Origin: Variovorax sp. J22G73
GTDB taxonomy: Bacteria > Pseudomonadota > Gammaproteobacteria > Burkholderiales > Burkholderiaceae_C
Direction of reading: 5' to 3'
Assembly (NCBI RefSeq): GCF_030317035.1
Contig: NZ_JASZYK010000006.1
Span: 62,001-126,000, forward strand
Length of the DNA stretch: 64,000 nt
Position 1 is the stretch's first letter; the number at the start of each line of letters is the position of its first letter. Positions 25,885 to 34,884 of this stretch are shown here, one piece after another. A program made the translations under genes and the position numbers. The notes beneath the pieces are model-generated. The model was given only the letters and a program-made list of their open reading frames with translations. It did no database searches and was not told where the DNA came from.

Positions 25885-27114
25885 CTAGACGTTGACCGGC
25901 CCCGCGGCCCGTTCGCGCCTCAGCCCACGCAACGCCAGCACCAGCACCGCCAACGAACACCCCGCGATCCCTACCACCATCGGCAGCGGCGTGCCATCGG
26001 CGAACGGCGACACCAGCGCCACCACCACCGCGCCGCCCGCGAAGTTCAAGGTGCCGAGCAAGGCAGACGCGGTGCCCGCGCGCGCCGCGTGCCCTTCCAT
26101 CGCCACCACGAAGGCCGAGGGCACGATCACGCCGTTCAGGCCGTACACCACCATCAGCAGCGCGACCAGCACGCCGAGCCGGTCGACGCCCGCCAGCGTC
26201 AGCACCAGCAGCACCGCCGCGACACCGGCATGCACGGCGACCGCGGTGCGCAGCACGCGCCGGATGCCGAAGCGCGCGGCGAGCCGGGCGTTGAATTGCG
26301 AGGCGACGATCATCGACACCGCATTGAGCGCGAACAGCACCGCGTACAGGCGCGGCGACACGCCGAAGTGCGTGCTCATCACGAACGACGAATTGGCCAC
26401 GTACACGAAAAAGCCCGACAGCGTGAGCGAGGCCATGAAGGCCACGGCCAGGAAGTGCCGGTCGCGCAGCAGCACGCCGTAGCCCGCCATGGCACCGCGC
26501 AGGCTGCTCTGCGCGCGCGCCGCGGGCGGGCGTGTTTCGGGCAGCAGCGCCGCCACCATCGCCACGGCCAGCACCGCGAGCGCGCCGATCACCCAGAACA
26601 CGGCGCGCCAGCCGGCCGCCTCGGCCACGAGGCTGCCCACCAGCGGCGCGAGGATGGGCGACACGCTGTAGACCAGGATCAGCAGGGACATGAGCCGCGC
26701 CGCCTCGGTGCCGGTGTGCAGGTCGCGCACCACGGCGCGCGGCGTGACCATGCACGCGCAGGCGCCGAGCCCCTGCAGGAAGCGAAAGGCGATGAGCGTG
26801 CCGATGCCCGGCGCCAGCGCGCAGCCGATGCTGGCCAGCACGAACACCGCCAGGCCCACGTACATCGGCCGCTTGCGCCCGAACATGTCCGACAGCGGCC
26901 CCGCCACCAGCTGGCCCGCGCCGGTGGCGATGAAGAAGGCCATCAGGCTGGCCTGCACCGCATGCGCGTCGGCGCCCAGCGCGCGGCCGATGGCGGGCAG
27001 CGCGGGCAGGTACATGTCGATGGCGCTGGGGCCGATGGCGGTGAGCAGGCCCAGCACGATGGCGTAGCGGGACAGCGGGGCCCTGGAGGTGTCGGAGGTG
27101 TCGGAAGTGGTCAT
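25885..27114 (-). CDS. Bcr/CflA-family MFS multidrug efflux transporter
   Basis: 409-residue, twelve-helix major facilitator. The opening VLGLLTAIGPSAIDMYLPAL and the loop AGPLSDMFGRKRPMYVGL followed by FRFLQGLGACACMVTPRAVV identify the Bcr/CflA drug-resistance branch (proton antiport of drugs such as bicyclomycin or chloramphenicol in known members). I chose ATG 27114 because helix 1 follows about 20 residues later; a longer frame to 27195 would cross the divergent promoter region. It is divergent from an AraC regulator that may control it. Confidence 0.9.
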   Translation of the reverse strand: MTTSDTSDTSRAPLSRYAIVLGLLTAIGPSAIDMYLPALPAIGRALGADAHAVQASLMAFFIATGAGQLVAGPLSDMFGRKRPMYVGLAVFVLASIGCALAPGIGTLIAFRFLQGLGACACMVTPRAVVRDLHTGTEAARLMSLLILVYSVSPILAPLVGSLVAEAAGWRAVFWVIGALAVLAVAMVAALLPETRPPAARAQSSLRGAMAGYGVLLRDRHFLAVAFMASLTLSGFFVYVANSSFVMSTHFGVSPRLYAVLFALNAVSMIVASQFNARLAARFGIRRVLRTAVAVHAGVAAVLLVLTLAGVDRLGVLVALLMVVYGLNGVIVPSAFVVAMEGHAARAGTASALLGTLNFAGGAVVVALVSPFADGTPLPMVVGIAGCSLAVLVLALRGLRRERAAGPVNV

Positions 27115-27141
27115 GCGCCCATGCTCGCGCTTGGCGCTGAA

Positions 27142-27155
27142 TGATTGAATAATCA
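27142..27155. promoter_or_regulatory. Inverted repeat between efflux gene and AraC regulator
   Basis: TGATT-GAAT-AATCA, a perfect 5-bp inverted repeat in the AT-rich 86-bp space between the divergent starts. It may be an operator or part of the promoter for either gene. Short, so only tentative. Confidence 0.3.
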
Positions 27156-27200
27156 AAATAGCGCTTTTCCTATTCAACCGTACACAAAGAGCCAAAGACC

Positions 27201-28235
27201 ATGGATCCGCTGTCCGATGTGTTGTCGATGCTCACGGTGAGCAGCACGCTGTCTTCGCGCTTCGAGGCGCGCGGGCGCTGGGGCTTCCGGTATCCGCGCT
27301 ATGCGTCGCACATCAAGCTGGGCTGCGTGCTCACGGGGCGGCTGCGGATGCAGATCGAAAACACGGCAGATGCCGCGGCCGATGTCGTGTCCATGGCGGC
27401 CGGCGACTTCTACCTGCTGACCAACGGCCAGCCCTTCATGGCGTGCAGCGATCCGCCGGGCCCCTTGCAGGACGGCGTGCAGGCCAGCCGCGACCACCGC
27501 GGCGCCGACGGCGTGATGCGCTTCGAGGGCCACGGCGCAGGCAGCGAGACGGAAGGCGACGAGGCCAGCGCCCCCATGGTCACCATGGCCACTGGCCGCT
27601 TCACGCTCGACGGCGAAGCCGGCGAGCTGCTGCTGCGCCACCTGCCGCCGCTCATCCACCTGCGCGCGAGCGACCCGGGCACGCGACCGCTCGCGGGGCT
27701 GCTCGACCTGATGAGCTGGGAAACGGCCGAGCTGCGCCCCGGCGCCTCCATCGCGCGCACCCACCTCGCCGCGCTGGTGCTGGTGCAGGCGCTGCGCGTG
27801 TACCTGGCGAACGCGCCGCAGCCCGAGGGCTGGCTGGGTGCGATGGCCGACGCGCGCATCGGCCAGGCGCTGTCGCGCATGCACGGCGACATCGCCCAAC
27901 CGTGGACGGTGGAGCGCCTGGCGCACACCGCGGGCATGTCGCGCACGGCCTTCGCGGTGCGCTTCAAGGCGCTGACCGGATCGACGCCGCTGGAGTACCT
28001 GGGCGGCTGGCGCATGACGGTGGCGCGCAACGCGCTGCGCCACAGCGACGAAGGCATCGCGCGCATCGCCGAGCGCATCGGCTACCAGTCGGAGACGGCG
28101 TTCAGCGCGGCCTTCAAGCGCGAGATCGGCGAGAGCCCGGGGCGCTTTCGCACGCGGGCGCGGGCGCAACATCCGGCACAGGCGGATCGACAGGAGCGTC
28201 CGGCGCATCCGCCACGGCCACAAGCCGCGGCGTGA
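27201..28235 (+). CDS. AraC-family transcriptional regulator
   Basis: 344 residues. The N-terminal cupin-like sensor (AraC_binding/Cupin_6 style, with FRYPRYASHIKLGCVLTGRL and VVSMAAGDFYLLTNGQP) occupies about 200 residues; the C-terminal double helix-turn-helix spans about 240-330 (WTVERLAHTAGMSRTAFAVR, then IARIAERIGYQSETAFSAAF). This architecture is common in regulators placed next to oxidoreductase or efflux genes. Divergence from the Bcr/CflA pump suggests it controls that gene. The inducer is unknown. Confidence 0.9.
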   Translation: MDPLSDVLSMLTVSSTLSSRFEARGRWGFRYPRYASHIKLGCVLTGRLRMQIENTADAAADVVSMAAGDFYLLTNGQPFMACSDPPGPLQDGVQASRDHRGADGVMRFEGHGAGSETEGDEASAPMVTMATGRFTLDGEAGELLLRHLPPLIHLRASDPGTRPLAGLLDLMSWETAELRPGASIARTHLAALVLVQALRVYLANAPQPEGWLGAMADARIGQALSRMHGDIAQPWTVERLAHTAGMSRTAFAVRFKALTGSTPLEYLGGWRMTVARNALRHSDEGIARIAERIGYQSETAFSAAFKREIGESPGRFRTRARAQHPAQADRQERPAHPPRPQAAA

Positions 28236-28239
28236 ACGC

Positions 28240-28593
28240 TCAGCGCACCTCGCAGTCGACGGCGTTCGACTTGGGCCCGCTGGAACTGCCCGTGACCGTC
28301 GGGGGCGCGCTGAACGCGGGCGGCAGCGTGAACTGCAGGCCGGGGTTCTTCGGCACGACGACCGGCGCCTGCACCGGCGTGGGTGTGAAGCCGAACTGGC
28401 CTGGGGCAAAGGTCTGGCTGCCGCCCTTGTTGGTCACGTTGATCAGCCCGTCGATCACCTGCACGTACAGGCCCGGCGGCAGCGGCGGGGTCGAGACAGG
28501 GGCCTTGGGCAGCGCCTGCTGCGCCAGGGCAGGCATCGCGGCGGTGGCCAGCACGGCAAGCGCTGCAGGCAGGGCAAGGAAGCGTTTTTTCAT
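28240..28593 (-). CDS. Small exported protein of the two-partner secretion operon
   Basis: 117 residues with a clean Sec signal peptide (KKRFLALPAALAVLATAAMP, cut near ALA-Q). The mature part is short and Pro/Val-rich: PPGLYVQVIDGLINVTNKGG, QTFAPGQFGFTPTPVQ, then a C-terminal NAVDCEVR with the only cysteine. I do not recognise the family. I took ATG 28593 because the signal peptide begins there; a GTG at 28623 overlapping the upstream TGA (GTGA) would add ten residues. It is the last gene of the tpsB-tpsA-FecR unit, and its VIDGLINVTNKGGSQTF stretch resembles the beta-rich FecR style, so a role at the envelope with the adhesin is likely. Confidence 0.65.
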   Translation of the reverse strand: MKKRFLALPAALAVLATAAMPALAQQALPKAPVSTPPLPPGLYVQVIDGLINVTNKGGSQTFAPGQFGFTPTPVQAPVVVPKNPGLQFTLPPAFSAPPTVTGSSSGPKSNAVDCEVR

Positions 28594-28619
28594 CGGTGTC
28601 TCGCGAAGGTGAGTGCGCT

Positions 28620-29084
28620 TCACGGCTGCTGCAGGGACACGACCATGCTGGCGTTGCCCTTGAGCGCGCCCATGGGCGTGTTGATGACGGTGGCGTCCTT
28701 GCTGCGCTGGCCCACCGCGCCGGCGGTGCTGCGGAAGCCGCCCTGCGCCAGGCCGAGCTCGATGCCGTCACGCTGCGGCTGCGCGGCGTCGTAGCTATAG
28801 CGCGTGACCACCAGCATCGACTGCGGCTGCAGCACCAACTCGGCGCCGTCGCTGAACTTCAGTTGCGCGTAGGCGCGGCTCTCGGTGGTCAGCGTGTCGC
28901 CCTGGCGGATCTGCGAGTCCACGGCCAGCAGCCGGGTGGCGCCTTCGGCCGTGCGAACGACCAGCACGCCCGAGAGGTTGGTTACGGTGCCGACCACCGG
29001 CGACGCACCCTGGGCCTGGGCCGCGCCCATGAGGGCGAACGAGGCGAAGGCCAGCAGGCCTGCGAGGAATGGGGTTGCTTTCAT
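28620..29084 (-). CDS. Periplasmic FecR-domain protein
   Basis: 154 residues with a signal peptide (FLAGLLAFASFALMGAAQA) and one FecR domain: GTVTNLSGVLVVRTAEGATR, QIRQGDTLTTESRAYAQLKF and DGAELVLQPQSMLVVTRYSY. It has no transmembrane anti-sigma portion, so it is not a sigma regulator but a secreted FecR module, a type often found beside large repetitive adhesins. It starts 13 bp after the TpsA stop and its stop overlaps a GTG of the next small gene. Confidence 0.82.
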   Translation of the reverse strand: MKATPFLAGLLAFASFALMGAAQAQGASPVVGTVTNLSGVLVVRTAEGATRLLAVDSQIRQGDTLTTESRAYAQLKFSDGAELVLQPQSMLVVTRYSYDAAQPQRDGIELGLAQGGFRSTAGAVGQRSKDATVINTPMGALKGNASMVVSLQQP

Positions 29085-29097
29085 GCGTGGGTCTGCC

Positions 29098-32000
29098 TCA
29101 GTTGCAATACATCTTCTTGGCGGGCTCGTTCACGGTGCCGGTCTTCGATCCGGCGCTGTTCGTGTCGCTGTTCGTGTCGCTCTTTGTGTCATCGCCGGAA
29201 CCCGACGCCGACGAACCACCCGGCGTCGCGCTCTTCTTCGTGTCCAGGAACGCCACCTGGTCGAAATCGGTCTTGGGCTGCGACGCGACCACGGTCTTGA
29301 TGACCTCGTCGGCCGCCTGCTGCACCGGCTTGACCGGCTGCGACGCGGTCGGCGGCGACAGCACCTGGCACAGCGCCGAGTTCGGGGCGATGGTGCAGAT
29401 GTCGGCCGACGGCGCGGGCGCAGGCAACGGCGCGGGCGGCAGCGTGGCGGCCGGCGGCGACGGGCACCCCGGCAGCAACGGGCTCACCGTGCACATCGCC
29501 ACGCTGGGCAGGCGGGCCGAGCAGCCGTCCAGCATGCTGTTGGCCACGCACTGCGCCAGCGTCGGCAGCACGCTGTCGCAACCGGGCAACGCGGCGTTCG
29601 ACGTGCACACGCCAACGGACGGCAGCACGGCGGCCGTGGCGCGCGCCACCGTGCCCTCGCTCGCGCCGGGCGCCGGGTAGCTCACGCTCAGCGTGGCCGT
29701 GCTGCTGGCCGACGCGAGGCCGGGCGCGTTGACCTGCGCGAAGGTGCCGCTGCCGGCGCCACGCGCCACCACGAAGTCGGCCATGGCGCCGTTCGCCGGC
29801 ATGAAGCCACCGAGCGTGCCCAGGTTCAACGTGCCGCCCAGCGTGGCCGCGCCGTCGATGTCGAGCAGGTCGACGCCGTCGCTGCCCAGGCGAATGTTCA
29901 GCACGCCGTTGGCGCCCTGCACATAGCTGCCCTGCACGGCGATCCGGCCCAGCGCGTCCGCGCTGCCGGGGGCGACCGTGCCGTTGTTGAACAGCGTGGC
30001 GTCGCCGCCCAGCGCGACGGTGCCGCTGCCCGCGATGCTGCCGTTGTTGTACAGGTGCGTGTCGCCGCTGCCGAGCGTGCTGCCGGGCAGCAGCACGATG
30101 GCGCCGTTGTTCGGGTTGTCGGCGCCCATGCGCGCATCGAGCTCGCCCTCTTCGATGCGCACCGTGCCGCCGGCTAGGTTGGTGAGCGGCGCAGCGGTGC
30201 TGCCCACGCCGCTTTTCACCACGGTGCCGCTGTTCAGCAGATGGCCGTTGGCGGGGTTGCGAAAGACCGGGCCCGAGTCCGACCCATCGCTCACCAGGCG
30301 AACGGTGCCGCCGGCGTCGTTGGTGACCACGCCGGTGGCGGCCAGCCGCAACTGCGAGCCGGGCGACACGGTCAGCGCGGCGCCCGCGCGGTTGTTGAAG
30401 GCACCGCTGCCCTGCAACTCGAGCGTGCCCGGGCCCACGTCGCCGCGCGCGGCACCCGCCGTGCCCACGTTCACGCTGCCCAGGTTGTTCCAGGTCGTGG
30501 CGTCGGTCAGCACCCAGCTGGCGTTGTCGGTGATGTTCACCACGTTGCGCGTGGTGAACTGGTGGCCGTTGCCTTGCAGGTAGGTCAGCGGGCCGCCCGA
30601 CAGCGCAGGCGCCGCCGCGCCGATGTCCACGTCGCCCAGCAGCGTGACCGCGCCGTTCCACGTGACGGCGCCGGTGCCCGAGAACACGACGCCGCTGTTC
30701 AGCGCGAGGCCGTAGAACGTGGCGTGCGCGCCGGCCGCCACCTGCACGGTGCCGCCTTGCGTGGAGTGCTGCAGCAGCAACTCGCCCGCGTCCACGCGCA
30801 GGGTGCTGCCGGCGGTGTTGGTGATGTCGAAGTAGTTCTGCGCGGCCACGCCGCTCTTCACGATGGTGCCGTTGTTGAAGAAGGTGCTCGCAGCCGTCGA
30901 ACCCACCAGCACGTTGTCGAAGGTACCCGAGGTGGTGACGGTGCCGTTGTTCTCGAAGCGGTTGCCCGCCTGGTAGACGATGATGGCGCCGTCGCCGCGC
31001 ACGTCGACGCTGCCGTTGTTCACCCAGGTGGCACCGCCCTGCAGGTCCATCTGGCTGTCGACCACGTGGCCCATGCCCTGCGTGGTGAGCACGCTGGCGT
31101 TGCTGGTGGAGACCGAAAGCCCGTGCATCACCAGCGCGCCGTTGCCCTTGCCGAAGCTGAGCGAGGTGCCCAGGTTGACGCTGTCGGACCACTCGACAGT
31201 GCCCGTGCCGGTAAAGACGGTGCCCGCGTTGAAGCTGTGGCCGCCAGAGAACGAAGCGCTCGACCCCGCGGCCACGTTGAACGTGCCGCTGTGCGTGCCG
31301 CTGTGGTCGAACAGCGCGGTGCCGCCGCCCACCGACACGGTGCCCGCGTTGTTCAGCGCGCCCGACAGGGCCGAGCCCGCGCGGTTCACCGCGAGCGTGC
31401 CGTTCGCCCCCACGTTGACGGTGTCCGCCACGATGGCCGACGTCGGCATGTTCAGCAAGGTGGTGCCGCCGACGATGTCGAGCGTGCCGTTGCCCGTGCC
31501 CTCGCCTTGCGACACCGTCAGCACGCCGCCGTGCAGGTCGAGGTTGGCGTTGAGCTGCGCCGCGTGGCTGACCTTGGCGTCTGCGTTCGCCAGGTTGCTG
31601 TTCAGGTTGAGCCCGAGCGTGCTCTTGCTGCTGCTGATGGCCGCATTGATGTAGATGTTGTTGCTCGCGTTCAGCGTGAGCGTCGAGTCGACGGCGCCGG
31701 TCTTGACGATGGCCCCGTTCACGGTGATGTCGCCGGCGCCGAACTCGCCCGGGCCCGCGCCCGTGGTGATCGACACATTGACGCCGTCGTCCAGCTGCGC
31801 CTTGATGGTGTTCGCGCCGATGCGCGCGCCGCCTTCGTTCGACACGATGACGCTCTGGCCGTTCTCGATGCCGCCGCTGGTGCCGCTGCCCAGGGAACCG
31901 TCCACGATCTCGATGTCGAAGGGGTCGATGTGCCACTCGCCGCCCTTGCCCACCACCGGCGCGTTGACCACGTCGAGCGACTTCTTGCCCGAGGTGTCGA

Positions 32001-32967
32001 CGTAGCCGCCGCGGCCCGCGCTGCCGGTGGCCGACACGCGCCCGTCGATGCGGGCCGCGCCGTCGGCATACAGCTGCACGTTGCCGCCGGTGGTGCCGTT
32101 GGCGCTGATGTCGGAGGCAGCGGTGGTCTTCAGGTCGCCCGAGGCGCGCAGGAACACGCGCCCGCCTTCGCGCACCACGCTGTCGGCGTTGATGCTGCCG
32201 CTGTTGCTCACCAGGCCCGCCGCGAGGCCGATGCGCCCCGCTTCCGCCGCGATGCGCCCCAGGTTCTTCACCTCGCCGGCCGCGCCGGTGATGGCCACCG
32301 AGACGCCGGGCGTGCCGGTGTCCACCAGTTGCACGTTCTGCCCCGCCGCCAGCAGCACTTCGCCGTTGGGCGCGTTCAGCGTGCCGGTGTTGGTGACGCC
32401 GGGCGCCACCAGGTAGATGCTGCCGCCGCTGGCCGCGGTGATGGTGCCGGCGTTGCGCACTTCACCCGCTGCATCCGCTGCACCCGCCGTGCCCCCGGCC
32501 TTGAAGTTCAGCCGGCCCGCCAGGAAGTCGCTGTCGCTCACGTTGAGCGTGCTCGCGATGAAGCTGCCCACGTCGATGCGCGCGCCCTGGCCCACCATGA
32601 TGCCGGCCGGGTTGATGAGCCACAGCGCGCCGTTGGCCTTGATCTGCCCGTAGATCTGCGAAGGGTTGCCGCCGGTGGTGCGCGCCAGCAGCGCCGAGGC
32701 GGCGCCGGGCTGGCGAATGTCGACCAGCGCGCCCGCGCCCACGTTGAAGGTGGCGAAGTTGACCAGCGCCTGCGGCGTGAGCTGCTGGATGTTGAGCGTG
32801 CTGCCGTTCTGCACGATCGACACGTTGCCCGAGCCGACGTTCCAGCCCGTGGGCAGCGCGCCCACCGCGAGCTGCGCATGCACGGGCGCGCCGGCCGCCG
32901 CGCACAGGGCCGCGATGGTGAGCGGGAGGAGCCGAAGCCGGGGCGGGAGTTTGGAGTGCGAGCGCAT
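29098..32967 (-). CDS. Filamentous-haemagglutinin-like TpsA exoprotein (two-partner secretion)
   Basis: 1289 residues. Signal peptide (LLPLTIAALCAAAGAPVHA), then the TPS secretion domain at about 32-260: NVSIVQNGSTLNIQQLTPQA, INPAGIMVGQGARIDVGSF and ASTLNVSDSDFLAGRLNF. A long beta-helical region of Gly/Asn-rich repeats follows (NNGTVTTSGTF, FNNGTIVKSGVAAQN). The C-terminus has an unusual tail at about residues 1118-1200 with repeated cysteine pairs (VCTSNAALPGC, QCVANSMLDGC, MCTVSPLLPGC, ICTIAPNSALC), a Pro/Ala linker and a last cysteine three residues from the end. Secreted through the TpsB protein encoded just upstream; probably a surface adhesin. Confidence 0.9.
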   Translation of the reverse strand: MRSHSKLPPRLRLLPLTIAALCAAAGAPVHAQLAVGALPTGWNVGSGNVSIVQNGSTLNIQQLTPQALVNFATFNVGAGALVDIRQPGAASALLARTTGGNPSQIYGQIKANGALWLINPAGIMVGQGARIDVGSFIASTLNVSDSDFLAGRLNFKAGGTAGAADAAGEVRNAGTITAASGGSIYLVAPGVTNTGTLNAPNGEVLLAAGQNVQLVDTGTPGVSVAITGAAGEVKNLGRIAAEAGRIGLAAGLVSNSGSINADSVVREGGRVFLRASGDLKTTAASDISANGTTGGNVQLYADGAARIDGRVSATGSAGRGGYVDTSGKKSLDVVNAPVVGKGGEWHIDPFDIEIVDGSLGSGTSGGIENGQSVIVSNEGGARIGANTIKAQLDDGVNVSITTGAGPGEFGAGDITVNGAIVKTGAVDSTLTLNASNNIYINAAISSSKSTLGLNLNSNLANADAKVSHAAQLNANLDLHGGVLTVSQGEGTGNGTLDIVGGTTLLNMPTSAIVADTVNVGANGTLAVNRAGSALSGALNNAGTVSVGGGTALFDHSGTHSGTFNVAAGSSASFSGGHSFNAGTVFTGTGTVEWSDSVNLGTSLSFGKGNGALVMHGLSVSTSNASVLTTQGMGHVVDSQMDLQGGATWVNNGSVDVRGDGAIIVYQAGNRFENNGTVTTSGTFDNVLVGSTAASTFFNNGTIVKSGVAAQNYFDITNTAGSTLRVDAGELLLQHSTQGGTVQVAAGAHATFYGLALNSGVVFSGTGAVTWNGAVTLLGDVDIGAAAPALSGGPLTYLQGNGHQFTTRNVVNITDNASWVLTDATTWNNLGSVNVGTAGAARGDVGPGTLELQGSGAFNNRAGAALTVSPGSQLRLAATGVVTNDAGGTVRLVSDGSDSGPVFRNPANGHLLNSGTVVKSGVGSTAAPLTNLAGGTVRIEEGELDARMGADNPNNGAIVLLPGSTLGSGDTHLYNNGSIAGSGTVALGGDATLFNNGTVAPGSADALGRIAVQGSYVQGANGVLNIRLGSDGVDLLDIDGAATLGGTLNLGTLGGFMPANGAMADFVVARGAGSGTFAQVNAPGLASASSTATLSVSYPAPGASEGTVARATAAVLPSVGVCTSNAALPGCDSVLPTLAQCVANSMLDGCSARLPSVAMCTVSPLLPGCPSPPAATLPPAPLPAPAPSADICTIAPNSALCQVLSPPTASQPVKPVQQAADEVIKTVVASQPKTDFDQVAFLDTKKSATPGGSSASGSGDDTKSDTNSDTNSAGSKTGTVNEPAKKMYCN

Positions 32968-33023
32968 GGTGGTCGTCTGCCTGAGGTTCTAGGAGGCCGA
33001 ATCGGTCGACGGGATCAACGGTT

Positions 33024-34700
33024 TCAGAACGCCACCATGGCGCTCAGATGGGCGCGCCAGTCGCCGCGCTTCTCGGTGAAGGCATTGCCGGCGTCGTTGA
33101 CGCGGGCAATGTCCAGCCGCAGGTTGAAATTGCGTCCCCACGCGTAGCGCGCGCCGACGCCCATGCTCGCCACCGTGACGTGGCTGGGCACCAGCGTGCC
33201 GGCGGTGCGCTTGTTGGCGCCGTAGCCGGCGTCGTAGAAGGCCAGCAGGCGCAGCTGGCCTGGGATGCCGAGGGTGCCGGCCGGCCCGCCCAGCTCGGGC
33301 GTGTAGAGCTCTGCATTGGCGACGAGGCCGCTGTCGGCCGCCACCGCGCGCTCCTGGAAGCCGCGCACCAGCGACAGGCCCGTGAGGCCGAACTGCTCGC
33401 CCGCCACCAGCGGCGCGTTGGCGTACTGCGCGCTGCCGTTCAGGCGCAGCTGCCAGTCGTTCGACAGGCCCTTGAACCACGAGGCCGCGCCGTGCAGCAC
33501 CACGAAGCCGTCGCGCGTGTCGCGGTTGCCCGGCGTGAGGTACGAGTAGCGGTCGGTGCGCCCGTCGAGGTTGGTGTAGCGCGTGCCGCTCGCCAGGTTG
33601 CGCGACACGCCCAGGCTGTAGCCCAGCGTCTCGCCCACGCTCTCGCGCTGGCCGACGTAGGTGAGGCTCAGCGGCGCCGTCACGTAGGGCACGCAGGCCG
33701 CGATGGGCGGCGTCGGCGGCGCGATGCTGACCTCTTGCCCGCCCACGTCGCAGCGCGAGTCGATGCGCTTGCGGTCGATGCCCAGCACCAGCTTCGCGCT
33801 GCTTTCGCCGCTGCGGCCCAGGAAGTGGTTGAAGCGCAGGCCGTAGATGTCGCCCTTGCCGGTAAAGCCCAGCACGCCGCCCAGCGTGGGCGAACTCGCG
33901 GGCGAGTTGGCGCTGGACTTGCCGTAGACGAAGTCGATGCTGTCGCCCAGGGCGTACAGCGGAATGCGGTAGCCCAGCGAGTACAGCTCCAGCCGCATGC
34001 CCGAGGGGCTGTCGGGCGAGGTGGTGTACGCGAGCGTGCCGACGTGGTCGCGGTCGAACAGGTTGGCGTGCTGCAGCGCCACGCCGGTGCGCCAGCGGCC
34101 GCTGGCCGGGGTGCCGGTGTTGTCCAGCGTGGCGATCACGCGCAGCGGGTCGTTGTCGGTCACGGCCACCTTGGCGTCCAGGGTGCCGGGGGTGGCGCCG
34201 TCTCCCAGCGTCACGCCCACCTGCTTGGCCGGGTTGTCGTTGGCCAGCTGCACCGAGCCCGAAATCGCGCGCAGGTCGGGCACGCGGCCCGGCTGCAGCG
34301 CGGGCAGGCTGGCGCGGATGTTCTGCTCGCTGAAGCGGGTGTTGCCGCTGACGGTGACCCTGCCGATGACGGCCTGCGTCACCTTCAGCGTGACGATGCC
34401 GCCCGTGAGCTCCTGCTCGGGCACCGACACCTTCACCGTGCTGTAGCCGGCCTGCGCATAGGCCTGCTGCAGCGCATCGACCGCGCGCTGGATGTCGCCG
34501 TAGGCGCGGCCCGGGCCGGCGATGCCGCCGACCAGGCGCTGTACTTCGGCGGCGCCGAGCAGCGTGTCGCCCTCGACCTGGAAGCGCGCGATGTCGAAGC
34601 GCTCGCCCTGCGCATGGGCCGCGCCGCCGCCCAGGACGGCCATTGCCACCGCGGCGGCCACGCCGCATCGAACCCACTGTCTCATCAAGCTTCGGCTCAT
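33024..34700 (-). CDS. TpsB/FhaC-family outer-membrane transporter (two-partner secretion)
   Basis: 558 residues. Signal peptide (VAAAVAMAVLGGGAAHA), POTRA domains at about 35-200 (FDIARFQVEGDTLLGAAEV, then VIGRVTVSGNTRFSEQNIRA), and a 16-strand barrel with the diagnostic loop-6 motif LVRGFQERA and a terminal phenylalanine (AHLSAMVAF). It exports the TpsA protein encoded 56 bp downstream. The start is at 34700, with the signal peptide beginning about nine residues later (possible alternative ATG there). It heads a four-gene operon. Confidence 0.93.
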   Translation of the reverse strand: MSRSLMRQWVRCGVAAAVAMAVLGGGAAHAQGERFDIARFQVEGDTLLGAAEVQRLVGGIAGPGRAYGDIQRAVDALQQAYAQAGYSTVKVSVPEQELTGGIVTLKVTQAVIGRVTVSGNTRFSEQNIRASLPALQPGRVPDLRAISGSVQLANDNPAKQVGVTLGDGATPGTLDAKVAVTDNDPLRVIATLDNTGTPASGRWRTGVALQHANLFDRDHVGTLAYTTSPDSPSGMRLELYSLGYRIPLYALGDSIDFVYGKSSANSPASSPTLGGVLGFTGKGDIYGLRFNHFLGRSGESSAKLVLGIDRKRIDSRCDVGGQEVSIAPPTPPIAACVPYVTAPLSLTYVGQRESVGETLGYSLGVSRNLASGTRYTNLDGRTDRYSYLTPGNRDTRDGFVVLHGAASWFKGLSNDWQLRLNGSAQYANAPLVAGEQFGLTGLSLVRGFQERAVAADSGLVANAELYTPELGGPAGTLGIPGQLRLLAFYDAGYGANKRTAGTLVPSHVTVASMGVGARYAWGRNFNLRLDIARVNDAGNAFTEKRGDWRAHLSAMVAF

Positions 34701-34744
34701 TTCTTCTTCCAGCTACACCGTGGGCTGAACAAATGAGGCGCGAG

Positions 34745-34769
34745 GGCAGCGATGTTCAGAATCGCTGCC
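34745..34769 (-). promoter_or_regulatory. Perfect 9-bp inverted repeat upstream of tpsB
   Basis: GGCAGCGAT-N7-ATCGCTGCC lies 45-69 bp upstream of the tpsB ATG. The arms are exact. It could be an operator (arm spacing of 16 bp suits a dimeric regulator) or an mRNA leader hairpin. The rest of the 184-bp gap is AT-richer and probably holds the operon promoter, but I could not place -35/-10 boxes with confidence. Confidence 0.45.
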
Positions 34770-34884
34770 AATAGTAATCAGGTGTAAACAAAAGGCTGAA
34801 TTTCTGCCAAAACCCAGCCTGTAAAGAACCGGTTTTGTTTCAATTTGTTGCCGAACGGCAACGTGCCGATCAGCTTCTACAGCC

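Noticed and set aside
34847..34862. GTTGCC-GAAC-GGCAAC hairpin as terminator of the SulP gene
   Set aside because: Stem is only 6 bp and no T-run follows on the minus strand.
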